From NCBI GenBank assembly GCA_003508835.1, contig PUFA01000105.1, positions 4,898,001-4,962,000 of the forward strand: 64,000 nt of DNA, written 5' to 3'. This DNA comes from Eonycteris spelaea. Taxonomy: Eukaryota > Chordata > Mammalia > Chiroptera > Pteropodidae. Below the pieces are notes generated by a model, which saw nothing but the letters and a program-made list of their open reading frames with translations, was not told the DNA's origin and did not search any database. Every line of letters begins with the position of its first letter. Position 1 is the first letter of the stretch. Below are positions 25,061 to 36,015 of the stretch, piece by piece. Made by a program: the position numbers and the translations under genes.

Positions 25061-25433
25061 GAAACTGTTTTGATGTCTCTTTATTTGATCTTAGTATTAT
25101 TCATGCCTGCTTTTTCTGATCCAGCACACCGGCTCACTATACTTTGGGTTTATTCCAGTCTTTTTATGATTTCTCTGAACAAATTCACAACCTCTTCATT
25201 TTTGCTCTTTCTTCTATTTTAATTGACATATTTATGGCTGCCGATTTGTTCAAATTATCGCTTTTGCTGCAACCCACGTTTAAAAAATTTTACTAATATT
25301 TTTATTATCATTCAATTTCTAGTTCTTTAAAAATGTATCATGGTTTATTTTTTGACGTATGACTTTATTAATTCTTTTTTCCTACTTTTATTATTAACAA
25401 TGGTGATTTATTTTTTATTTATTATTTGTAATA

Positions 25434-25540
25434 ATAAGGGCTAACATTTACTCAGCACCTATATGATGAAAAGTATATTTACTTTTTATACTTAATTCTG
25501 GAAATAGTCATCTTGGGATAGGTGAGTTTGTTACACATTT
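25434..25540 (-). repeat. Possible MIR fragment
   Basis: The segment TAACATTTACTCAGCACCTATATGATG near 25441 is a plausible reverse-complement MIR 3' end (usually taacatttattgagcacctactatgtg). Diverged and short. Confidence 0.4.
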
Positions 25541-26065
25541 CTTTTCAAACAGTTTTATGGAAGATTAATTGTATACAGTATGTTACACATATTTAAAATG
25601 TCATAGATTTGCCATAATATATGCCTATAAAATCATGACTTCATTCAAGATAATGAACATAATTATCATCATCAAAAGTGTTCTCCTGGCTCTTATGTAA
25701 TTCACACCTCTCATCGCTCCACACTTCCTACCTCTTCTCTAGGCAAACTTTGATCTATTTTCTGCCACTGAAGATTAGTTTTCACTTTCTTTAATTTTAT
25801 GTAAGCAGTGTTAGAAGCATGTACTCTGTGTGACTCCTTCCATTCACATAACTTTCGGATTCACTCAGATTGTTTGTATCAATAGTTGTTTTCTTGTTTT
25901 GTTATAGAGCAAGTCACTGCGTGGATATCCAACAAATATTTTATCCATCACCTGTTGTGAAATGTTTTGATAATTTCCGGTTATTCCCTATTACAAATAA
26001 AAATTCTATAAACATTCATATTGAAGTCTTTTTGATTAGTCTATAGGTTTATTCAGACAAATAAT
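25541..26065 (-). mobile_element. L1 3'-terminal fragment (L1M type), antisense
   Basis: The plus strand carries the reverse complement of the L1 ORF2 C-terminus and 3' UTR region: TACTCTGTGTGACTCC (25822), CATTCACATAACTTTCGGATTCACTCAGATTG (25841), GTGGATATCCAACAAATATTTTATCCATCACCTG (25921), and GGTTATTCCCTATTACAAATAAAAATTCTATAAACATTCAT (25979-26019). These blocks occur in this order in old L1 copies. Reading frames are destroyed. Confidence 0.7.
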
Positions 26066-27085
26066 CCAGTTTTGTCTTCCTTATCCACAGGACCTCAGTG
26101 TACACTACTATCTGAGATAAATGAAGGATTTAATCCACATCGATCACATTAGATCAAGAGAAACATTTTATAACAGAAAAAAAAAGTATGGGATCTATTC
26201 CACAACTTTAGAATCTGCTGTCATACTACATACTGTAACAACCTGAGACAGCTAGCTCATCGAGCATTTGAACAATCTACTGAAGGCATAGTTGATCACC
26301 CCCCTGTCCCCAGTGAGAAAATAGTTTACAATGTTATATATCTTCCAGGATGCAGTATACACAATGAATTAAAGACTTCTGTATGTTATTGTATCCCCAA
26401 CAGGAAGAATACATTGGTCTGACAAAGATAAAAGCTGGACTTACCCACATTTACCATCACTTTCAATAATTCACCGGGAGTTCTGGCTTTCTGCTCTCAC
26501 AAATCAATACTCTGCAAAGTTACAGCTTCTATCCCCAAGGAGACCCTCTTTTACTAGGGGTCACAACATGAGTCCCGCTGAACTTTAATTATGGCTGCCT
26601 ACAGGCACTTCAGGTTACTTGTGTTCAGGATCCAGTAGGCAAGGGCAGGAGTCAGAGTCTTGGCAGGGGTAATCGACTCTGATCATCTCAGAGGAGGTCA
26701 GGCGACTGTTATACAATGGGAGCAGGGAGTGTGTAGCTATCCCTCAGATGACCTACTTTGTCTGCAATGCCCAGAAGATCCACTTTGATGCTTGTTAATA
26801 CAACCTTTCCCAACTGTGACTGTAAATGAACAATACCTTCACCAAACTCAGCTTTAGAAGGAATGGTGATCAGGGTCTCAGAATGCTTAGGGATGGGGGC
26901 CTAGGTCACAGAACCAGAGAAGCCACAGACACTGGCAAAGGTAGAAGCTGAGCTGAATACGGTGGATGACAGAGATGATGAGCCATCCATGGGATCAGTC
27001 ATTAGCTATGGTCTGCCCAAAGAGAAAGCTAAGATGGTTCTGAAGAAAATGACAGCTGCAGATGGCATTGACAGCTAGGGCAAGA
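26066..27085. other. GC-richer block of unknown origin (possible processed pseudogene or old element)
   Basis: Composition changes from AT-rich to balanced between about 26080 and 27085. A plus-strand frame covers roughly 26880-27078, ending in TAG after CAGATGGCATTGACAGC; its peptide is rich in acidic and lysine residues and reads coding-like, but I cannot match it to a protein. Stops occur upstream in all frames. It could be a decayed processed pseudogene or an LTR/ERV remnant. No poly-A tail or target-site duplication was found. Confidence 0.3.
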
Positions 27086-29149
27086 ACTTCTCCCTAGAAG
27101 GTGGATTTAGCTAACACATCCTGAATCCATAAAAGTTCATCAGGTTAAAATGCTAGTCATCTATGATGAGCCATATATACTTCTAAACTTCCTGTGGATT
27201 GTTAGAGATTTTTTTTTCAGGCTTATATTGCAGGTAGACTTCTACCTTTTCCCGAATCTATTTCTCCCTTCTTCCTTCCACAGGTATTAATGCCTGATGA
27301 ATACCGTGCATGCCAAACCCATTTCAACACCTGCATCTAGAGAACCCACCTACAAAAGTGTTCATAATGAAGTGAGGGCCCATTGAAACCAGTTTCTGCT
27401 GCCCTCTTATCAGCAATCTCCCTCATCATCATACTAATATAATATGTAATGCAAACAGACACACGCAAAATATCTCAGCTCTGATGCATACCCATCTCAA
27501 CAGAACTCAATAATTGTTCGAGTACATTCGTGTTTCCATTGAAAACTAAATTTAATTTTAATTCATGTAACTCACCCATCCCTAACCTATTCCTCCTCTC
27601 ATTAAAGTGGAATTTCTCAAAGAAGTATGAGAAGGGTTTACATTTTTCTCTCGGAAGGAGAAAGCATAATCAAAAAGCAGAAAGTAGCTCCTCCGAGGTT
27701 GAAAGTACATAAAATAGGAGTTTATTATTCATTAGTCCAGGGGACTATCATTGGTATGCAGGGCAAAGACGAAGTAGTATTTGTGTGTACTTATCACAAA
27801 ATATGATGTGAGTACATAATATGCGCCTTAAATGTTAAAGAAAATGTTATCTTTCTTTTCTGAAAAGTAAACTATCATATGTGAGCGTAAAATTTTCTTA
27901 TTGTCATCTGTGACCTTCGAAAAACAAAATATGTTGGTTTTTTTGGTAATTCTAGCAAGTGGCATAGTGATTATCTGCTTTTTTACTCCTTGGAAGTAGT
28001 ATGATCGACTTAAAAACATAGTCTTACAAAATAGCCTATGAACATCTTTTGCCAAATAACTGCCCCAAAATTCTACCTAGAGTTAACTGTGAAAACTCAT
28101 CCTAAAATTAATATTTAAAGATTAAGTGGTGGAGATAGTGACAAGAGATATTTGTGTGTATTTGTGCGATTTTAACATATTTTGGTCGAATTCTTCTTGT
28201 CAATATTTATATTTAAAAGAGACAATACCAGCAGATCCTATTCAATTCTCAGTTTTTCACATTGCAACGAAATATAGGTACTATTTTGGAAATGATTTTT
28301 TTTTTTTTTTGTAAAGTCATAAAAGAATGTGCCTAAGGGTAAAGGAACAGTTTGTATATCAAAACACCCTGGAGAGTTATCTAGGCAATGAAGATATAAG
28401 CTTCCAAATGTATACTTGAAGTCAAGAAATAAAAATGGCATTTACTTTGTAGTTGTCTAGCACAGCTTGTGCTGGCACAGAATGAAAGTCTGACTTCATT
28501 CTCCCACAGCCAACCACCTCGCCTCCACGGCTCCCAGAGTCTCTGCCAGCTGCATTGTAGTTCAGTCAATAAGTAACAAGAAGGCGAATTGACTCTAAAC
28601 AACAGCGACCTTTTGCCTTCAGGAAAACAAATCTTTGTCACTTTTCTTAATTAATATGCGTGTATCAGTTTTAAGGAATGAAGCAAACTGTTCATGTTTA
28701 ATGGTATATCAGATTTCTCCTAGATTGCGTTATTCAGAGTATCCGGTAGTATTTCAAAATGCATCTAAGAATTTCCGTTAGAACTTAGAAATATTAGCTG
28801 TTTTATATTTTTAAGTAGCAAAGTATCTCTTTTTATCTTATGCGTAATAGGTCAATTTTATAATCCAAATAAGGTTACAGAAGCTGTAGCCTCCTCCCTC
28901 CCAAATGCGCATATTAATAAATGTCACTTTTTAAAAAGAAATTAGGGAAATTATTGATATTCTAATGAAACTTAACAGTTATAAGAATGTTAATTGAAGA
29001 ACACCTAAAATAGATTAAAAAGATAATCAGTTCTCCATCTGTTACACATTTATATGATACTCAGTTAAAATTCAGTTGCTGTAAATATGGAGTCATTCTA
29101 ACTGGCATTCTGCATAAGAGTAATAAATAGTACGAATAACCATAGGTAT
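27086..29149. other. AT-rich DNA, no recognised gene
   Basis: Nothing recognised beyond a run of about 14 T near 28299. A moderately GC-rich patch at 28440-28640 shows no family resemblance. Confidence 0.5.
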
Positions 29150-29390
29150 TAAGTATTTATTAGGTCATGATACACTGTATTAAACAGTTTGTAAGCTCAT
29201 GTTTATGTCCTCTAACAGGTGAAATTAACTAATATTATGTATCCTATATTAATATTCTTGCTTATATATAAGAAAGGAGAAGCTTAGCAATATTATCAAA
29301 TGTAAGGTCAAAAATTAAAGCAGTCAAACTCCACGTTTTAGAAAGCGCCAAAGCTCTTGGCCTTAACAACCTATTACTCACTATGAGAAA
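29150..29390 (-). repeat. MIR SINE, antisense, near full length
   Basis: The plus strand follows the reverse complement of MIR: TAAGTATTTATTAGGTCATGATACACTG (29149), CAGTTTGTAAGCTCATG, CAGGTGAAATTAACTAATATTATG (29216), AAGAAAGGAGAAGCTTAGCAATATTATCAAATGTAAGG (29270-29308), and finally CAAAGCTCTTGGCCTTAACAACC (29349), which matches the tRNA-like head usually reading gctcttaaccact in this orientation. Strongly diverged. Confidence 0.5.
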
Positions 29391-30398
29391 GTTGCATAAA
29401 GATTTAACATCATGAGAGGAAAAAAAGCTATTCTATACAAGCTAGTATGCCATGGTTTTTAAAAATGTACATTATATTCTCTTTTACATTACATAGATTA
29501 TTAGGGTTTTATTATCAATTTCATGAAAAAAATTGTCTTATTACAATTGAAAATAATCTTTTATCTGGTAGTATTAGATTTTTAATAAAACAATATTGAA
29601 TATGAAGCTATTGGAAAATAGTATAATAAATTGTTCTACATATGTCATTTTTGCTTATGTTCATCACTCTTTCCAAGATATTACTTGATCTCCTATTTAA
29701 AAACAGTCCCTGAATTGCATAATAGGGCATACATAATGAGATATTAAGTCCCACAGATATGAGAAGGAATTTTTATGAACCTTGTAAAATCAGGAATTAA
29801 GAACAAGTCTATACCTTCCTAAGTATATTTGTGATGATTAGTATTAGCAAGTGGATTAAAGAATAGGATCTGTTTTCAGAGACTAGCAAGACCTCATCAT
29901 TCTCCTGGGCTATTGATGAAAAGTTTTCCTCATCAGAAGAACAGAGAGTCTATTCCACGTTAAACTGTTTATTATAGTATTACAGTTTTAACTATAAAAT
30001 AAGAAAATATTTTCCATGTGTTATATGATTAATAATTTTCAGGGCAAAGTGAAGGAGCCCAGTTTCTTACATGTAGTATCAGACGAACACTTATATTAAC
30101 CCCATAAAATTAAAATATAATTTTGAAATGATAAACATTGACTTTCAAATTGAAAGTCAATTTTTTTTCCCTTTAAAAGGAAAAGGGTTTTTATTTGATT
30201 GGAAATACAAGATAAATTCTATTACTTTTAATATGTATTTACTGTTTCTAATTTAGAGTTTCTATACAATATTTTAGTTCTCTATTTCAATGAACCTGAA
30301 GATAGATATTCTTTAGGAGCATGAAAAAGTCCAGTTGGGATTTCCCTTCTCACAGTTTGACTGATTTTTAATGAATATGTATACCAAAATCGAACAAA

Positions 30399-30400
<2 letters not shown>
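29391..30400. other. AT-rich DNA with a 23-bp palindrome
   Basis: Mostly unremarkable AT-rich sequence. At 30138-30160 there is a 23-base stretch with 11-base perfect arms (TTGACTTTCAA) around a central A, followed by T-run and CCCTTT/AAAGGG partial inverted repeat at 30169-30187. Confidence 0.7.

Positions 30401-30437
<37 letters not shown>
30401..30437. repeat. (TA)n microsatellite
   Basis: About 17 uninterrupted TA units. Such tracts can extrude cruciforms and are often length-variable. Confidence 0.95.
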
Positions 30438-30438
<1 letters not shown>

Positions 30439-30569
30439 GGCATAATATATTAATAAAATATAATAAATATAAAACAAAAACAAAGCAAAATGGCATTTAT
30501 CTGAAACATTAGACTGTAAAAATGATTATAAATGTTTAAAATACTAAACTAACAATAATCGTACCCAAA

Positions 30570-31150
30570 ATAGGGGCAAGGAATGAGCAGGGCGCAATGT
30601 ACTGCCCCCTTCCAATTATTCCTATCAGCAAGAAGAGGTGACGCAGAATTTAGCCTCGTAGGGTCAAGTACACTGAGCATTCTTCACTAAGCCAGGTTTC
30701 TCCAAACGGGCCGAAGTCCGACACACAGTGATGGAATGACCGCCTGCCGCCCTCGACTCCCGCGGAGGCCAACACAACTGTCCTGAGAAACACATTCCAT
30801 TTCTGGCTCAGTAAATACTCAAGACTAAATTAAAGAAAAAATGAGCATTAGTAAGAAGTAAAAAATCCACAAGCAGTGGACACCAAGAGAGAGCCCCTAG
30901 TTCTTGTTGTCGGCAGTACGAGACGCACAGGAAACTGTGACCGACATAAGAACGGCCGCTCTCTGGGGCTCGTGACAGTAAATTCCTGGAACGTCCCACG
31001 TTCACCCACGCATGTCGCGACGTGCACACTGAGCTCTGATCTCTGTAAAAAGCTACACTGGGAGACGAAACATAGTGTTTTAAAGTTGGGAGGGACTTTT
31101 ACGAGAGAATACAAATCAAATGAGATCCATGCCCACGTCACGTGGTTTTG
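30570..31150. other. CpG-rich patch, unidentified
   Basis: Within DNA where CpG is rare, this patch contains several dozen bases of dense CpG, for example CCGACATAAGAACGGCCGC (30942-30960), CTGCCGCCCTCGACTCCCGCGG (30743-30764) and GTCGCGACGTGC (31014-31025), and ends with CCACGTCACGTGG near 31132 (a palindromic E-box CACGTG). It is too short and too low in GC to be a typical housekeeping CpG island. Candidates are a relatively young transposable element whose CpGs have not yet decayed, or an unmethylated regulatory site. Overlapping chance open frames on both strands follow from the lack of stop-rich AT sequence. Confidence 0.5.
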
Positions 31151-31631
31151 AGAGTCAGCGTGTTTATTTTTCTTAAGGTTTTCAAAATAATTTTTCTAAG
31201 AACATCTTTAATTTTCATAATTGACTTGTTTTATGGAACATCTGAAATAATCTGAGATAGCCAATCTTTGAAGTCCTTGTGCAAATCCTACACTTAATCC
31301 TACCCCACTGTTTCCTTTAAGCCTCCATTCTTGCTCTCTTCGGCATGTTGTTTGCATCCTAGTTATGGCTTTGCCTACTTACCGTATTTCATATACTCTT
31401 CTTTACTGATACCATCTTATTTTTAGAATCTCTAATTCAAATGGTTAAAGATACTTTGGATGAAGATAATGAAGATCATTCATGGTGAGTCAATTGAGTG
31501 TATATTTACATTTGTTATTAAAGCAAGAACAGATATTCCTTTGAAATAATTACACATATATAAAATGTTAAAACTGCGTAAATTATACCAAAAATATCTA
31601 TAATTACTATTTGACCCTTCTATTTCTATTG

Positions 31632-31705
31632 GATATCTATCTATATCTATATCTATATTTATATGTCTATAGATATATACATATATATATGTGTGTGTGT
31701 GTGTA
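31632..31705. repeat. CTAT/TA/TG compound microsatellite
   Basis: CTATAT units pass into alternating TA and then seven GT units. Nothing else is recognised from 31151 to 32010. Confidence 0.9.
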
Positions 31706-32009
31706 CAAATTTTGGAAAATGGAAACTTAATGTTCATATGTATATATTTTCTATTATTTTCAGGTTTTAGCTAGCAATATGTAATCAACAGCTTGCTATA
31801 TCATTAAATGTGATACAAAAATTACTGTAAGATGTCTGGCATCCATTTTCCCAGAGTACCAATTTTCAGTTAACTACTTACTTACTGAACATCTATCTTA
31901 TTAGTTCTCCAACACTTCAATACTTGAACAAGCATTCCTACAACTAAATCTTAGAGCAAATACAAGGTAGCTTACTTATAATACACCAATGCACAGTGCC
32001 TGTTCTAAA

Positions 32010-32450
32010 GAATGAACAAGTAAGGAATTTTTTATGCTCATTGAAAAATCCTTTTCTGTGAAGGCTATGTAAAGGGGAAAAAAAAAAGTTTTCCTCAGTT
32101 CTTGTCGGGTCCCTGGCTGGGTCTGAAAATTGACCATGACAGAGTAACAGGAGAAAAATCATACAAATTTATCTGACATAAGTTTTATGTGGCATGAGAA
32201 ACCTTTGTAAGAAAATGTAAGCCTGAGGAAAGGTTAAACCTGGCGGTTTTTGTTATGGCAGATTTGATAAAGAGTGGACAGTTGTGGAAAATATGACAGG
32301 ATGAAGGGTATGAGGAAAGTGTAGAAAACGAGGGGAAACTTAGCAAGGCTGGTTTCTTGAGATTCTTGTCTCTCGTCTTGGAGATAAGACTATTCCTTTC
32401 TCTGCTATAGGAAGGATATCTCACCCACGACCGCCTTAAGACTTAGACAT
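32010..32450 (-). mobile_element. Probable LTR fragment, antisense
   Basis: The block CTTGTCGGGTCCCTGGCTGGGTCTGAAAATTGACCATGACAGAG (32102-32145), followed by AACAGGAGAAAAATCATACAAATTTATCTGACATAAG, AGGTTAAACCTGG, and TCTCTGCTATAGGAAGGATATCTC (32399-32422), recalls an LTR family widespread in laurasiatherian genomes. I do not remember its name. No coding region or paired LTR is present. Confidence 0.35.
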
Positions 32451-34790
32451 TGTCTAACCATATGCATCGAACACACACACAGATATATTTATATATCTCA
32501 TACATATGATATATAAACTATTATTATATAGATCTTCAGGGTTTTCTTTTCCCCAACAGCACGTTATCTAGCAATTACATGAAAAATAACCGCTGTGTTC
32601 TCACAGGAATAGAGTTGGTATCATTTGTGAAAGTGGATTTGACAGATGGGAGAAATGGAGAGACAAAAGGAAAAAAATTAAGTGCTCCATTTACAGAATT
32701 ATAGAATTGGTGGAGGAAATGCAGCGGAATTTGGAGAAAGGTTAAAAAGAATTAAAGTGTTCGGGACAGCGGGGAGAATTAAGTCGAGCTCATCCAGGAG
32801 CATGGCGAGCTGCACCGGTGTTTTAGACTGTGCTCAGACTACAGAGCACCTTCGGTCTGCAGCCGAACATATTTGCACTGGATTCTGAAATGGAATCCAA
32901 GTAAAATATTTGTGGAAAGGAGTATATTGGTCACTTTTATGCTTTCAAATTATACTATGCAAAAGTGGAAATTTAGTATAAACGGGGGAAATGTGAGACT
33001 ATTTTCACAGCCCGTGGGAGAGATGACCAGGGTCTGACATACGGGACGTTGTCTTTGAAATGAATATGAGGGCACTGTATCCAGACAATTCCCGAGAGAA
33101 AAGCAGAAATTAAATATGAGATGTGACAATGAGAAGAATTTGGTTATCATTTGTTTCTATAAAAATATTAAAAGATTGACACATATTCTTTATAAGAAAT
33201 AATCATAAATTAAAGAAGTTATTTCCCTTATAGAAGGTTAAGACTGCTATTAGATAACCAACATGTTCATAAAGAGTACTTAAGTTTTTAAGTTATAATG
33301 AAAGACGATAGAAGAGTAATTATTGTTTTGTTTTTATATACAAACAGTTATGAAAACTACATATTATAAAATTCATCTCAGAAATTATAATTTCAAAAAT
33401 TACTAGTCACTTTAATGTACTGTAACGAAGAAAAGTCAGATTTCTACACACAAGGTCCTTGTACACTTACTCTTAAAAATATGCCCATGTTATGATGAAT
33501 ATAACACAGTCCCACAATTGTCCATAATCTGTCATTATACAGTTTAGTTTATTGCAATATTGTTGTCATGTACAGATGTATAAAACTCAAAGCGATGTAA
33601 TACTTTCAGTAATAATTACCAATTTTTGTGTAACATTTTAAACATTTTTGTTGCTGTCGATATTGTGTGTGATCACTGATATTTTTATCATTTGTTTGAA
33701 CTAAGAATTGTGTGGTCATTAATAAATTAAGTCTGGGTGAACTTAAAACTATTCCGATTGAGCTGTGCAAAGAATAACAGTCTCTTTGAAATTCCGGATT
33801 TCATTATAATATACATGAAATGTAGTATTGTGTCTGGACATTATATCATGAAGCAACAATTGTCTAGAATAGGTGGCTGTATTGCACAGAGCTGCATGGA
33901 CCCATTAACCTGATGACTACCTCTGAAACCAGAAAAATGTTTCTGAAAGTAGTCCTGTACCTTTGCACTCATTAAAGTTCAGAACGACATTTTCATATAG
34001 GTGACATTTTCTTGATATGTTTTTTTCTCCTTTCAGCTGAGTCAACTAAAATAATAAAAATGAAAAAGCAAAAGAAAAGACAAGTTTTTAGCAGTTTCTA
34101 AATGTGACCGATATTAGCTGAGGCATGTAATTTCGTCCTTTAGAAAATATTAGAATGTTGCAAATATTAGAATTGTTGAGCATTTTATCCATTGTCATAT
34201 GTTAGAACATGCCTGATGTATAATGTAATTACATAAATAGTTCTAATTGAATTAATATGCTTATCAGATATTCCTTGAAAGTCTTACTTAATAAATTGCA
34301 CTGAGAATCCTGCCCCAGAATACTTGCTAAACATCTACACAACCAGAGCAACTCCAATATAATTACCTCACAGCTTGCGATTTGTTAGAGGAAGAAGAGT
34401 AAAGATGTTTATCTGTGCAACTGCAAACAGCAGTATCAGAACTGTCCTGTTACCTAATCAAATGATGCTATTTTACTACTGAGAGGGCTAGGCTCATTTT
34501 CAGCCAACAGTACCATGCACCTTTGTTTAAAAATGGATAATCTGTACTTGAGTCTGTTAGAAACTTTAATTCCCAAGGGAAATCAGAAAATTATTCTCAT
34601 TTATGCATTATTACACATACTGTATACGTAACAGGAAATAATTAGATTGCAAATTGAATGAAGATAAAAAATTATGTAGTAATGGAATTATGACAAAAAA
34701 AGAGTTCCTCACCAACTATCCCATTTTGAGTCACACTGTATCTTCTTTGTTTACTCTTCATGTATAAAGATCTAGCATTTCGTTTATTGA
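32451..34790. other. AT-rich DNA, no recognised gene
   Basis: A slightly GC-richer stretch at 32690-32890 has an open frame without family resemblance. The rest is AT-rich with nothing recognisable. Confidence 0.5.
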
Positions 34791-35262
34791 AAAATGAAGA
34801 AACGTATGTACAACGGAATATTACTCAGCCATTAAAAAAATGAAATCTTATCATTGTCAACGACATGGATAGACCTAGAGGTTATTACGCTGAGTGAAAT
34901 AAGTCAGAGAGAGAAAGATAAATACCATATGATTTCACTTATATGCAGAATTTAAGGAACAAAAAGAACAAACTAATCAGAAACAGACCCACACATATAG
35001 TGGACAATTTGGTGATGGACAGAGGGGCGGGGGGTTGGAGGGCTGAGAGAAAGCGGTGAAGGGTTAAAGAAATACAAATTAGTTGATAGATGGTCACTGG
35101 GTTGGGGAGCACGGCATAGGGAATGCAGTTAGCATTAATATATTGGCGAGGAAAACCAGAGGAGAGAGGAGCAATTAGGGGGATCGTTTTATAAACTATA
35201 TAAATGTCTAACCAACGTACTGTATACCTGAAACTAATTAAAATAAATTTTAAAAGATAGAG
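34791..35262 (+). mobile_element. L1 3' end (ORF2 C-terminus plus 3' UTR)
   Basis: This begins with the ORF2 tail region: GTACAACGGAATATTACTCAGCC (34809), GACATGGATAGACCTAGAGG (34862), ACGCTGAGTGAAATAAGTCAGAGAGAG (34887), then CATATGATTTCACTTATATGCAGAA (34927-34951). The 3' UTR follows with a G-rich tract (35025-35042), GGGTTAAAGAAATACAAATTAG (35061), GGAGCACGGCATAGGGAATGCAG (35106), GGGATCG, and ACTGTATACCTGAAACTAATTAAAATAAA (35219-35247). The match is closer than for other L1 pieces here, so this is among the younger insertions. It is 5'-truncated and dead. The G-rich tract is typical of L1 3' UTRs. Confidence 0.85.
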
Positions 35263-35865
35263 AAACACTGTAAAAGACTGCAATGCTGAGAAGTTCGTTT
35301 TGAGAACTTGGTAAACTGGCTCAAGCAGTTTTTTACTTTGTGCAATACCCAGTACAGTGTGGGCAGAGATCCTTCTTGCATTTGAACACACATCCTTTAC
35401 CCTCCCATTCCCTTCTACTCTTAGATGTTTCTGCTCCTATACCCTACTGATTATACTTGCTTTCTCTTCCCTCATACTCTCCTCCTCCTCAAGGTTATAA
35501 AACTACTGGTCTTCATACTTCGCATCTGTCAAACATATTCAGAGACCAATTACTCATTTTGATTCATGAATACTGAAGTCTTAAACTCATCACTGCTCTA
35601 TTGACCAGAATTACACACAAACATTCTCCTATGACTAAAAGGCTTATGAACCTAGACAGCCTTAATCTGTTAACCTGTTTTCCCAGAGAGTGAGTTTTCC
35701 CAACACGTGCAGTCTCCTGATATTATGCTCTACCAGTGTATTATATATTTGTGTATTCTCTCTCTCTCTATATAGGTAAAACTGTTGCATATTATGTAGT
35801 TCAGTGACAATGTTCATGCTAGAGATGGCATTCTAAATTTAAGAACATGGCAATTAAAAAATCCT
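35263..35865. other. AT-rich DNA, no clear feature
   Basis: A pyrimidine-rich stretch at 35395-35500 may be old L2, but I cannot support that. A short (CT)n/(TA)n run lies at 35757-35776. Confidence 0.4.
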
Positions 35866-36015
35866 CCTCGGATTCTGAGAACCTTATTTTCATCATCTGT
35901 AAAATGGGGATAACAACAGCCACTTTTTGAATTATTTCAAAGAATTAATTCGAAAATTCATGACAGTACAATAAATATTGTTAGTAATTTTTATTGTGAT
36001 TAGTTATTGCTATTA
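35866..36015 (+). repeat. MIR SINE, 3' half
   Basis: Contains the MIR landmark TTTTCATCATCTGTAAAATGGGGATAACAAC (35886-35917), then a diverged GAATTATTTCAAAGAATTAATTCG block and CAATAAATATTGTTAGTAATTTTTATT at the 3' end. The TCTGTAAAATGGGGATAA core is diagnostic. Confidence 0.8.

Noticed and set aside
30808..31151. Open frames on both strands in the CpG-rich patch
   Set aside because: Three overlapping frames on opposite strands with no common domain; the raised GC content alone explains the lack of stops.
34939..35391. 150-codon minus-strand open frame
   Set aside because: It lies antisense to the L1 3' UTR, which explains its length; no family resemblance.
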